From Hofstenia miamia (lineage: Eukaryota > Xenacoelomorpha > Acoela > Hofsteniidae), in contig CABFPE010000306.1 of assembly GCA_900660155.1 (NCBI GenBank), positions 791,178-855,177 on the forward strand: a DNA stretch of 64,000 nt, written 5' to 3'. This document shows, piece by piece, positions 9,480-23,300 of this stretch. The notes beneath the pieces are model-generated. The model searched no databases and was not told the origin of the DNA. It saw nothing but the letters and a program-made list of their open reading frames with translations. Positions within the stretch are counted from its first letter, which is position 1. Each line of letters begins with the position of its first letter. The position numbers and the translations under genes are program-made.

Positions 9480-10170
9480 CAATACAAAAAAGTATAAATA
9501 TACTTTTGACTTTTTCAAATTTTGAATTAAAATATTGATTTTACGAATTTTTAATTTTTTTGCATAACTACCTTTTTATAGTAATCAAAATTCTTAGGGG
9601 ATTTTTCATTATACCCAATCCACTTATCATTTATTCAATCAGAGTTAAACAACGTGTATCAATTTAAAATTTGCTCTTAATTGTCTTGAGTTTTCGTTTC
9701 TTAAAATTGATTTCCCTGGTCAGTATTAAGATGATAAATTAGTATATTTGAAAACATGAACATTTCATTGGGAGTAAAAGTACTCCAAACTGACTCCTAA
9801 TTCTAATTTTCAAAGCTTTTTTTAGTAGCTGTATATTATCGACATTTTTCTCTTATTTTTATTCATATTTTCCTTCAAAGCTATTAAGTTTGAATTCAAA
9901 TGCAGATATTTTGGGACAGATGGAAAATTAGCTTTGTGCAATCGTAAGTATCACAAAGAACTGATAATAAATTCTGAACAAATGTTGATGCACCATAAAG
10001 GCATATTCCAGGCCCCCTGATTTATCGACGGTCATCCTATTAATATCTTTAAAAATGTCATTTGTAGTAATTGAAGTTTGACTTTTCGAGTTTAACAGTC
10101 TTCACAAAGACAGTCATGGAATAAACTTGTTTGTTAAAAAGAAACGCAAATCTTAAATAATAAAATAATT
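9480..10170. other. AT-rich spacer without recognised gene
   Basis: This stretch between the decayed LINE and the SNX27 3' end is AT-rich, with no extended reading frame and no clear terminal repeats. Nothing more can be supported. Confidence 0.5.
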
Positions 10171-10190
10171 CTAAAAATATATAATGTAAA

Positions 10191-10196
10191 TTTATT
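10191..10196 (-). promoter_or_regulatory. Candidate polyadenylation signal of the SNX27 gene
   Basis: TTTATT on the plus strand reads AATAAA on the minus strand, about 125 bases downstream of the SNX27 stop codon. The position suits a short 3' UTR. Support is from the hexamer only. Confidence 0.4.
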
Positions 10197-10320
10197 CAAT
10201 TCATATTTCATACAATAAGTCAACTCTCTATTCTAAGCAATACTTTGAATAGTGCTTTTCTAAAATTAAAATTATATATAAAAATAAGCACCATGGGAAT
10301 TAGATTAGGCAAGTGCCACA

Positions 10321-13300
10321 TTAAAGATCTCCATCCGAAACAATGTCTTCAAAAGATCCAGCGTGAACCTAAAAAAGGAAGGAATTCAAGCAAACAATTA
10401 ATTGCATAAAATTATTTCAATGCCATTGTGAACAGATTTATTATAGAAAATTCACATATGTTTGAAAAATTCTTTTGTATATTGACAAAAAATAAAAATC
10501 ATGAATTAGAAAAAAATACATATATCAACCTTTAGCAACAAATTCGAGCAAGGAGTATAAATTTTACCAAAATACTAGAAGCTTAATCCGAAAAATTTTT
10601 CGTATTTCAAACGTTCTAATCTAAGTTCGCGCATAAACTTCATTATTAAAAAGAAATAACTGCAATACGAAAATTGAACTACTATTGTAATATTTTCTAT
10701 GCGACGTTCTGATAACCTTATATTTTGATGATGTTATCCGAAGACATTGTCAAAAACGTACTAGGCCTTATTGCTGATCAGCGGACTCTGATAAATAAAC
10801 ATTGTTTGCACGCAACCCTGTGTATGACGTCATCTGGTACCTAAACTTAAATTCTAAATTTTTCAATATTTCATAGACCTAGGCGCTAACCCAAGTCACA
10901 ACTTAAAGTTTTGTAAACCTAAACCACAGAACCTAAACGTAAAACCTAAATTTTACAGTATTTTATAGACCTAAGCTCTAACCCAAGTCACACCTTGACG
11001 CTTCATACACATAAACCCTAGAACCTAAACTCAAAACAACTTTTTCAATATTTTATATACCTAAAACTAAAAAACAATGAATTTTTAACATTTGGTGACG
11101 CAATCCTTAGCATGTCATTTCGGGTTTTAGAAATCAGAGTCCCTTGATCAGCAATAACGCCACGTACTAAAGCATTTGTGAATGAAAACTTCAAATAATT
11201 AATAAACTATGAGAATTCATTTACTACACGCAGTGAAAGAGTTAATTAGCACAATTTAATTTGAGAATTTTTTGGAAATTTACGTTCACATGTGCATATT
11301 GGAATTGAGAAAATGAAAAGAATTAATAGAATACAAACTAATTCATAATTATGCTGATTCTAATAAAAGCATCATCTAAATAAAATATTATTTCATATTT
11401 ATAGAAATCGGTGAATATGACGGTTGGTCAGTCATGTTAAACTGTGTGCGAACAGGGCGAAATCTGACAAGGTAAAACAAATTATTGATTAACAATCTGA
11501 AGTGCCACTTTGGTATGAAATCGCAAATGTCTACGTCATCTATAGTATGCAATGACAACTAAATGCCAACCACAGCCCCAAGTAAAACTAAGTTTATATA
11601 ATATAGCATTTCTTATGGATTCAAATCATTTACCCAACAATTGAAGAGTACTATTTTTCCACACCTTTATATGATCTCACATAGAATAAGATCGCAGGTA
11701 AACTACTACTCAATTGTATATTGATACATTGAAACCGTCCTTTCTATGGCATATTAGTTCCATATGGCTTGTGGTGTTTAACAAGTTCTATACGCAAATA
11801 ATGAGTCAAAGCAAATTTATTGCTCAATGTATACAAAATATAAACAAATATTTAACTACAAATTAATATGTACAATATATACTAATATAATCAATGTTTG
11901 TGTGAATGTTTATGTAGGTGCTGAATGTTAGATGTATGTTTCAAATGCATGAAGTGTATTACCGTCCCCTAATTTATATTGTCTTAGAGTCAAGCAAATG
12001 TATTTCTAAAATAAACAAACAAATACTACAAACTACTATACATGCATATTTACAAAATGAAAAATATGCAAACTTACTTAAAGGGCGTAAATTTCAAATG
12101 TCAAATGAAGTCTGTCAATGCGCTTAATTTGTTTGATATTCCTAATAGTGATTGTTTGGATAACAATGGAAAAAAAATTACTTTACAATTTCTTTATTAA
12201 TTGCATACACATGAAAAAAACTCCCCATGTTTTGATAGTTAAGCAGCTCCATAAATAAATTAAGACTAATAAATACGTCAGGGCACATTGCTATATGAGC
12301 AAATTTTTGATAATTCTATTCTAAAGGTGATTAAAATTTAAATGGATCAGAGAACGAAGTTTGAAAAGGGAAGGCTATATAATAGAAATGGGAGTGCATG
12401 TAAAATATAGAGTGAAAACATGGGGTTTGCATAGACCCTATCAGAATATTACCTACTAGAGCCTGACCTGACCCGATCCGAAAATTTATTACCCGAACAC
12501 GAAACAGACCTTGATTCGCAATATTTAAAGTCTTGGATCTCTCCACAGCCAAATGGTGATTAAGTTAATCAGATTAACATCAGTGATATTTTGGTCAACC
12601 AACTGAGTCAGTACCCGGATACCCATGTCACTCTCTCACGTAAAATTAACATGCTAGTTGGCAAAAAGTGCATTTTTTTTACAAAAAAATGTTCTAAACG
12701 TTTAAAACGGTTTTTTTTGGTTTAGGCAAAACCAGTTTAAAGTACGAAAATTTTGCTAAAACAGTGGCAAACATTGAATTATGATAAACTTATCGACATT
12801 CATTTTCGTTTCATACATGTAAACAAAACGGAAGTTTTGCTACCCTTTCGATACAAAATCGGTTATAAAAATGGAAATGGACGAAATCCAAAATTATTTT
12901 CTAAACTTTCCTTCATAAATTTGAAAAAAAAACATTAAAAAAGCACTGCAAACAAAAACAACAGGCCCTGTTTAGAACATGCCAACTTTGTATGCATGTA
13001 AAATAACTTACTGCATTGGCTGATTTTTGGGAGGACAACGAAGTGTTAGTCTTTGTTGTGGGAAATGCTGGGTTCACGTTATTAGAAGGAACTATTGACG
13101 TCAATTCTGTACCAGAAGATAGTTTGAGATCGACATCTTTTTTCTCGAATTGGATTTTATCGAAACATTCTTTGAGGTACAGAGCCTAAAAAAGTAAGAC
13201 TGAAAAATTGATTTCAATTAAAGCAATGCCGATTTTCATAATGAAAACAATATTCTCAGTTCATGAACAATTAACTGACCGTATAACTTGGCTAAAATTA

Positions 13301-14168
13301 TACTGCTATTGTCTAATTTTCGAACATGAGATTAATGAAATAATGCGAGGGAGTGGAATTCTGCTATGATGACAAAACTTTTGTGAAATCGGAAACTCTC
13401 AATTATTGATGTACAGAATTGAAAAAGGCATTGATCTTAACCATAAAACGATATAATTTAGTGGAATTTTTTTACAATAACTCTGATTAAGCAAAATGTA
13501 ATGAAAATATTTTACCAATAATTCAGTTGATGATGTTAAAGACTGAAACTATATTTATTACAAGCAAAAATACTTTCAGTTTATAACAAATTCTAAAAAC
13601 TTTATCAGAGTAAAACGCAAATCTTCAATTTAATCATCATCTCAACTCGATGAGTTTATGAAAGAAATAATAGATTTACAACTTAAAATTTGAAACTTTT
13701 TTCAACAAGTTAGTTTGCAACGACAACAGATTAATTCAATCCTGTCCACCTAATAAATTTATTATAACTACCACAGAATTTAATTCATAGTACAGGTTTG
13801 ATAAACTGTTTAAGTAAAATAATAATGATAAGGATTGTAAACATCACATTTTACTAACTGCTTACACATTAGTGCTATGAAAACTCACGATTTTGACATT
13901 TAAAAGAAAAGAAAGTTTTGCTTTGAGTAATTTTGTACGCATTTTATAATATAACCCAATTGAAATTTAGTTGAATTTTATACGTTGTCTAAGAATGCGA
14001 CAGTTCCATTGAGTGGTACTAAACGCACCAATGTACAACAGAATAGTCAAAGTTATTCTGCATTCTAAGACGAACTGAAGTCTTCAACTCTTAATCCATT
14101 CGAATTACCTGAACGCTGAACCTCAATTCGACATACAATTAAATTTGTTGTCGTATAGATTAATACCG

Positions 14169-14201
<33 letters not shown>

Positions 14202-14269
14202 NNNNNNNNNNNNNNNNNNNNNNNNNNNNNNNNNNNNNNNNNNNNNNNNNNNNNNNNNNNNNNNNNNNN

Positions 14270-14302
<33 letters not shown>

Positions 14303-17300
14303 TATTAAATTACTGAGCTTCATAAACGCGACAGGTTTCGATTCGAAATCTTTATCGGAACAAATTTGGAAGAAAAACTAATTACAATTAACTACAGTTA
14401 AAATTAATGAAAATTGCATGCATTAGAAAATGTTGATGTTATAATAATTTTTCTGTTTATTCATTAATCTTGATCTTATTTTCTCGCCTGTTCACTTCGC
14501 AAAAATCATTCAATCTTTCTCAAAATGTATATGGAGCATATTTAGATGATATATTTTCTCCATGCAAAATTTGGAGAGATACTATTAGAAATTAAATAAT
14601 TTATATTTTTTGCAAAAAGTAAATACTCGCATTCAACAAATAACCAATATAAAATGTAATAAGATTATGTAATTTGATTGAGACATAATAATTATAGAAA
14701 GTCCAAACATTTTTCTCTGTTTTAGGCTTTCAATCACTAAGTAAACAGTGATATTTATCGTCACCAAAATCATATATATATATATATATATATATATTGT
14801 TTGTAAAAGACTAATAAAAATCATACATAGGTAGTATTGATGACAATTTTTTTAGGTTTCTTATTGGGCCGGCAGTATTCTAAGACAAAGTTGTGATTAT
14901 CATCTTCATCTACATGCCAAGATTTAATCAAATCCCATGTAAAACTGACCGGTTGCTGGTCCTAAAAAACAAAGAATATTATTCAAATTATAATAAACTG
15001 AAAATAAATCTTCAAAAACAACCATATAGGACATACAAAATTCAATAGCAAATTTATCAACATTACATTATATTATAGACTGCTATCGATTGTAATTCCA
15101 AAATTTGATATAATAATAGGTTGTTATTTGGTGTAGTACACCATTAAAAAGGAAAACAAAATAAGAAAGCATAAATGTACAAAATGCTTGATAAATACCA
15201 GAGATTTACTAGATATAACTAGAAGAATGGGGAGACGAGGGCTTCAAATGCTGCTGGCTGAAACGCGAAATCTATAAATCGTGATTCGGGGCTCCAGACA
15301 GAAGGCGACATGCAATAGCAACAAAAGAGTTGTACCGTTTGGATGTTCGAGGCCGGATTGTTATGTGGGCATTGCGCATTGCGATGCCAAAGGTTGAAAA
15401 TATTTGTAAAGACGATGAGTAATATCAACAGTAATACGATAGATCAGTATCTTTCATAGAATTTCTAATCCGATCATACAGGCAGTTGTAACTTATACCA
15501 AGTATACGACCAGCGTGTCGAAGGAAGCTTATAATGCGTTGCTTGTCTTTAGCCATTACATGGAAACCCCAAACCGGAGCTGCATACAAGATATGTGGCG
15601 CAACGTAAGTATCGAATATGTAATTTCGAGTGGAATCATTTACGTACCCCGTAAAATTCGAAATAGAATTGATGATGTAATAGAGTCTAAATAAACACCT
15701 AAATATTTTAGCTTCTCAGGACGCCTAGGAGAATTGCCATCAATATGAAGAAGCGAGTCTAAACAGCCAAGACGTTTACTGTATGAAAATATAATATCCT
15801 TAGTCCTTGTACTGTTCAAAATAAGACCTTCTTGATCTTATTGGGAAGCCATTTCATTAGGAATCGACTGAGCAATATTCAGATCTCTCTCAGAGTTGTG
15901 GTTTTCAATTACAAAACACTCATTGGTGTCATCAGCATACTGTAACTAGGTACTTACGATCCATGATAAAATTTCGGCCTTCAACGGACGTGGCTTTTGA
16001 TAGAGTTTAAAGAATTATTTACGCTTTGTACATTATAAATAAGAGTTGCGACAAAGGGTCTCCTTGCAGAACCCCAACATAAACTGTAGCTTTAGACTAT
16101 TTTGAACTGTTGCTTGTTTTAACTGTCTGAGACCAGCAATGCAAATAAGATCTTAACCAGTTAAACACCCAGGAGTTTTCTTCATTTATGTAGGCCTGGA
16201 TTTTGCAGAGAAGAGCGTTTGGTAATACCGTGTTGAAGGCAGACGTAAAATCTAAAAAGATAAGCGAATTGGAGTCCGTTTGTCATAGATTCGAACAAGT
16301 TCATTACTGGAGGATTCAGAAATCTGTTGAGACATTTAGAGGGGATATCGGTTAAAGTAACAGGTTGAAAGTCTTTATCAACTGGATCAATACTGCTTCG
16401 TTTTGGAACTGCAGTCACAAGTGGTTCCTTCCAAACATTAGGATGACTGTTCGTTGAAATAATTTGTTGATAGATGTGACTATACACTTCGGCCAGCTCC
16501 AAATGACACGTTTCAAATAGTTTAGGAGGAAGGTTGTCTGGCCTGCTAGCCTTTGAGGGGTCCAAGTTCCTAAATATGAGAGAGGTGTCACTTGCGAATA
16601 CTACTGGGTTGTTCTGAGTGGCAAACGGTTGCGGCATATCTACGTCCTTTTCTTTCAAATCATTAAAGCGAGTGAAAAAACTTATTCCGTTCATTAGCTC
16701 TATCATTAGAGATGATAACCTTTGCAGATTTTACTTTGGTGACCAAAGTTCGGAAGTATTGCGAGAAAGATATTCAAGTTTTTCACGCCGACCTTTGTCA
16801 ATATAACTATTGATACGTCGCTGAATCTGATTACGAGCTTTATTGTCTTGTTGAGGTAAGGCACGATGTTTATCATTGTCGCAAGTGTCGGTATTTAGAG
16901 ACACGTCTTGCTGAGCAACGCGCCCAGTAAGCATAATTGCATCCATATTGAACTTGATGTATTCGGCAACAGATATGGCATTATCTGTAAAAGGAAACAA
17001 TCAATACTTAAGAATTATTTTGTTAAATAGTTTGGGTTTTTAGGTATTTAAAGTAATACTATGTTTAGGCATATATCAGCGTTAATTTCATCTTGCTACC
17101 GAATTTGAAAATTTAACCCTATTTCTCCTAGAGCTACTTTTAAAAAATAAAGCATTTTGTCAACATATTTGAGCAATTTTATCGAGGCAAGTTAAGAAAT
17201 ATTGAAAGCCTTTTGCATGGACACATCTATGAGATTGGGCCCGCTCATGCAATGATGAAAATTTGTGCTAAAATTTATTCTTGTGCCACAAGCACATGCT

Positions 17301-20300
17301 AATAAGAATATTTTTTAATGAGAAATTCGATTTTTAGAAATATTCAAATCCTTTCCTTACCTAGTGTTCGGAAAGTGAGGTGGTATAATGTTCATGGAAA
17401 CAACAACTACCCTACAATATTTTGTTTTCTGAAGAAAAATTGTGTGAAACCCGTCCAGGTGCGTCTTGCGCAAAGTAAGAGGTTGCAGTGCGGCAGGGTG
17501 GCAAACGGGTTTACTCAGCCCGACCCGCGGGCTGGGTAAAAAAAAGTTGGGTCGGGTCGGGCTATCGGTCACACACAAATTTTAAAAATTGCCAGGTCAG
17601 AGAAATATATTGTTTGAAGGATTTCCCTATTATTCGAAAACTAGCTATGCATTTTCATTCAGTATACAATCTACTATGCTATGTAAAACCTACTCTTAAA
17701 TTTATGTTAATGACATTGTTTCATGTGTAGTTTTGTCAAAAATTTGCAAATACAACTCGAGTTAAAAGCAGGCTGTTGACCCATGGTTCAGGTCGTGGGT
17801 CAACATAACATGGGTCAATTGTCTGCGGGTCGGGCTGAGTCATGGGTTAAAATATGTAACTTGTTTGTCACTCTGTCGTACAGTAGGGTTGCGCATCTAA
17901 TCTGATCAAGATAACTATAAACATTCCGTAGGTCTTGATCAAATCTATATTTTCATAGTAAATTATTCTCAAGAGCTAAAAAATAAATTTAAGTACAATT
18001 TGTAACTACAAAACTGAAATAATTTAAAAGCAAATTCATATTGAAACGCTGATAAGTAAATTGCCTTGTAACGAAAATTGCAGTGATGAAAAATAGATTT
18101 TACTCACCAAATTTATATAAAGAGTTACCTGTATGTGTTACAACTGAACAAAACCGTAAGTTGCAGTTATTTAAATGATATATTCAAAATGTAAAAGTGA
18201 CTTATAATGCTTTGTTTAAAAAATATTTCAATTTCATTTTTTAATCGAAAGCATAAAGTTTGTACTATAGAATATATAATTGTTTACCACCATGAAGGAA
18301 TTTCCAAAGTACAATTCACGATAATATATTTAATTATATACATACCTTTTCTACAAGTCCATCGTCAGTGCAGGCCAACATTGAAAATATTTTAAATCCA
18401 ACGCAAACACGTACAGGACCATCTTTTCTAGCGTCACAATTTGATGGTGGAAATACGATTTGAGAATGAACATTCATTTCCCGCAGTTGTTCAACAAGCT
18501 AGAGGTTGGTTAAACATGTATGGAAAACTAAGTATACCTTCTCGGAAATTAACCCTCTTAAATTGACAATTTGATCGATTTGTAACATAATGAACTTCTT
18601 TGCCTCATAATCTTTAACCACCTTAACATTAGAAGTAGAAAACTATTTGAAAGCACGTCTTACCTGAGTGAAAAGAAGAGCACGTATAACTGAACAAGAA
18701 TTTGACAATTGTTTTTCTATATAGGGATTAAAAAGCCATCTTCGCAACAGTATGCACGTCGATGACATAGAACTGTAGTTTTGAGTGTAAATGGTATGCG
18801 GGACTTCTTCCGAGCCGATTTTACGTTCTAAATATCAATATTTCAAAATATGTCAAAGATTTGCAGTTTTCAACCAGTTGTTTGGATATATTACATGTTA
18901 AATAACGAATGCTGATTATGCTAAAAATTACAATCGAAAATATTTGATTGGCTTCACAGTGAAATTGTGTGAATACCACATAAAGTGACCACTTCAATTC
19001 AATGTAACAACCAATCAATTCAATACAGTGTAATTTCAATGCTTCGCACACTATTGCTATTCGTACTCACAATATGCAAATAAATAATATCTCTAAGAGT
19101 TTGTTATTTATATGACTCAAATGGTAAACAAATAACCTCTGGAGTGTAGGAATTTCTCTAAATACTTGAACAGTTTTGTTAGAAAATTAAAACTTTTGAA
19201 ACAATTTAACTTTTATGCTGGATTTCCACGAGCGCGCTATGGACACAAATTTACTTACCTCAAATTTGTGTTTACACGGTAGTGGGTAAATTGAAGGTAA
19301 ATTTTCGTAGTGCTGCAACGACATCTAGCAGCATACTATTTAATAATATTTTATCCGTTCATAGCGACAAATTAGTTAAAATATGTCATACTGCCATTCA
19401 TTACAATGTTAAAAAAAAATAAATTCTATACTATTTTAAATTGAAATTTACAAATAGAATTTTATTGTTAATAATGTCTAAGGAAGTTTTGCTTGAATAT
19501 CCATATAATGTCTTGGCATTTCACATTGAATGTGTTCATTCAATTTGTATAGTGAAGAGTAGGAAAGTTTTTAACAAAGATGAGTTTTCGAAAGTGCCAC
19601 TTTCATACCTCTATACAAAAGATGGAAATGTTTAGAAAACTTTGGGCAATCACGATCCGGACTATTTAAGTTAATGCCAATTCAGCCCCTTTTTATGATC
19701 TTTACAAAAAATTTCTTAATTTTTTAGTTTGATAGACCAAAATTGGGTATCTTAGAAACTTATAATATAATTTAAATATTGAAATTCAAAACTTCAAATG
19801 AATTTTAGAAGAGTATATGATATTAAAAAATATGGTATTCACTGCATTTAGGTTGATTTGCGTGCACTGTGTCGGAATAGTAATTTATTTTTGAAACACT
19901 GGACTATCTTTTCGAATACTTCGGCCCTAGTCCTACTAATCTCCATATCTGATCTAGCCAAATTTAAATAATTGTTACGCAATTATATATAAATATTTTA
20001 GTTCAATCTGTGTTATAGCTTGTAACACAAAATTGTTATTCGAAAATGTTTGTTTAATTGTATGGGTTCAACTGTGTTACTAACATAATTTTTTGTTATC
20101 GCATATATTGAATCTGAATTTAGCATACTTAATTTTTTAATGTCTAAGATCTGTTATTGTGTATAATTTTTCATTTGAAAAAATATCATAACCTGTTAAA
20201 TTTATGAATAACAAACTATAGCAACGAAATTGTCCATGCAATTTTATTTCATTAGTAGAAATATCATATTTTTATTGTATTCATAAATGAATGTGTCTAA

Positions 20301-23300
20301 AGAATAACGACTAGCTGAACTAAGACTTTTCCCAGAGGGGTTAAAATGTGGTGCGCAAATTTACTCGGATACGGATTTAATCAAAACGCCAAAACCACAA
20401 ATTGAGATGATTGACAGCCAAAATTTACTCGCTACCGTCTGAACACATTCCGCTCTACCTCAATTCCGAAATAATTTACTTACCGTACCGTGCTCATTTG
20501 AACAGTCAACAATTTCTGGACGCTACAGTGTAAACACTCCAAAAGCACGCTACGGCTACCTACTTGAAATTTAATTGTCCGTAGCGTGCTCGTGGAAACG
20601 CAGCATTAATAGAAAGTTATAGCAAAAAATTTAAGTAATCCATTTTAGCAATTTAAGAATCTAAGCATCTCAGTTCTTGTTTGTACTTACAGGAAAATAT
20701 GAATTATACCAGTAATTAGAATTAGCAAACAATTTTCCCGCAGACTTTGTCTAGTCGTAGTATAAAAAAAAAGCACATTTATACAATAGTCGGAGAAACA
20801 ATGACATCTTAAACATTTACCCGAATATAGAAGCTAGTAGTTCAACGCTGGAACTTTTCGAAGTGGATATCTCAAACTTCAGATACGGATTGGGTGTCAT
20901 TTTTTTCAAAAATATAAGTGTATAAAATGCAAAACCTTAAAAAATTTAAACGGAGTACATGATGGCTTTATGCATATGATTAGCTATACCGAATTTATAC
21001 GTAGATCCATCGACGTATTCGAAGAGGGCGAAGTAATCAACGAAAGCATCTTGGGAACCAATGGCAATGTTTAATTTTGCTGCAATCAGCTAATAAACAA
21101 TTATGTTAAGGCGAATTAAACAGGGATTTACCGATAAAAGGCGCTTGCATTTGCAACGACGAGAAGCAGTGATGGAGATAATCTCATTATCCGGATGACA
21201 AACAGCAACACGTAACTCAACTTCATCTTGCACAACGCTGACACTTTTAGAGGATTCTCTCTTTAGAAAAGATTGCAAAATTTCTGATTCTCCAATAACT
21301 TTAACAGCAGACACTAAGTAGATCGTACAAAGTTACATGGATATTTAACTCGAACGTTTGATAAAATTCCTAAAAGTTTTTTTCTGGCTAATTTGTTGGT
21401 TTGCAGGCTTAACATAATTAAATCAAAGTCAGTTTTATTGGAACACTATCATTAAGAATAAATGAATGAAAATATAACTAATTCCCTTTTGGTGAAACTA
21501 AAAAAAATTACTTAAAATCAATATAGTATTACTATATTTTGTTGCTTACTGATTTAGAGAATTAATTCCGTCATGCTCTGATTTCTGATAATATTAAAAA
21601 TGCACTGTTTTGCAGCATGATAAATTCAGAAATAAAGCTGAAATTCCATTTTGATTTGTTATTCGTAACGGCAAGCATGTTAGAAAGATGTGTTGAAACT
21701 AGTCTTTGTCAGCAATATGATGACACCTGGAATACCTGAAGTTTTTCGCACAAATTAATTGCATATGAAGCAAAAAATATCACTAATGACCAAATTAAAA
21801 ATGTGAGCACTTACGTCATAGACAAAATAGACAATAAACTACTAAAACAAAAATTTATAAGCTAGAATAGGACATTGACACGCAAATACCGCAAGATAAG
21901 AACTTCTAAAAAACGTGCATTTACTGCTATAATTGTAAATACTTTGTTAATAGTTTTTATAAATTCCAAAGAAGAGAAATTCAAAAGTTGGCTTTGGGCT
22001 TAAAAATGTATTTCTGTATTTAATTTAGGCTATTCACGTAAAGATTTTTAGTTGCAGGTTGCGATTTTATTAGAATTGCTTGATATTGAAATATTATTGA
22101 AAATATGCAAACCAAAATAGATAAGGACTACGTAGCCCAAAAGCTACATCATAAAAAGTTAATAAATAATATATAATTGGATGTTTTTGCTGTCGTCACA
22201 TAAAATACTCCAATATTATACAAATGACACCCAAAGTGCTAATAAAAATATTCATTTTAGATTCAAATTTTGACAGCAATTGGCAAAAATTGTAACACAT
22301 AAGGTGAAAAACATACCTTGATCGAGCCATGATTCCAATCCACGTCTTCGTTGATCAAGCTTTTGTTCTGATAAAGAAAGCGGCCATTTTCCAGGTAATC
22401 TGGGAAATGTAAAGTCATTAAATTCAGCTTTTAACGCATCGTATAGTTTAGTGAAGTCACTATAGCGATGTGAACAGATCATTCGCCCCGCGAAAAATAT
22501 GTTAAACACAACATACGATTCCGAATTTGTTTTTATTTCGCGATAATCTGGTATTGTAATGGGTAAAGGCCTCTTTTCACTGTAATCGTAAAAGTTCATA
22601 CCTAAAGTAAAGATATAATAAACGTTATTCGAGTAAAATTACCGTAAGCAGTATCTTCGCTTGGTTCTAAACGTTCATGTGTTTGTTTTGAAACACTAAT
22701 CATAGTCAGGGACAATTGATCGCCACCAGATTTAATAAGATCAACCACAACTTTATGAGGAGCTCCTTCGACGGGTATTCCATTTCTAATTGGAAATATA
22801 ATATACATTTTATATTAGAAATTATCACTATATCAAATACATTTTTCACACATCAAATGATTTTGCACGAAATGTAGCATAAAGCAGAATACTCTCTTGT
22901 ATCGGAAATTTGGAGTATATTATTCTAAACATTACAATTTCAATGAAAAAAATCGAGAACACACTATGCACTTTGACGCTGTCTAATTGATATATGGGTA
23001 TTGTATGATGTTTTCAGTAAGCACGGTATTTTGGAAAAGAAATTAGTATGGCGAAATTGGAAATATGCATCTTATATCAAATTATAGAGATCAAGTCTAC
23101 CTTAACAGAAATCCATACTCATCAGTTGGGTTGGATGTATGGACTCATTGCAAATTTTCATATCTATGTCATCTGTTTTGCTTAAACCTCTTTTTTGCGC
23201 TTTTCCCGGTCATTAACAGGGTGGACATTTTGCCATAAAATCTTTTTTAAATGTTATCAAATTTGGAGCGCTTCTTATACCTATGTTCACTAAGTTCCAT

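Larger units (their letters stand above)
6590..9480 (-). mobile_element. Decayed CR1-type LINE, split by a mariner insertion
   Basis: Minus-strand translations give broken reverse transcriptase pieces. At 8,870-9,250 there are segments readable as SSKIPG, TQYGFRNGKSCTD and INEHFT. At 6,900-7,030 there is a YDDT-type core followed by ASHKLKTNASKTQF. The segments keep the expected RT order and resemble the intact LINE at 1,855-5,169, but they are full of stops and frame changes. The mariner at 7,186-8,742 lies between them, so it landed in this LINE after the LINE itself had inserted. A further frame at 6,590-6,776 (LPPKLGG...) resembles an RT C-terminus of another family and may be a separate piece. 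Confidence 0.6.

Noticed and set aside
14123-14381. Open frames on both strands across the N block
   Set aside because: They consist of translated TA repeats and unknown bases, so they are artefacts.
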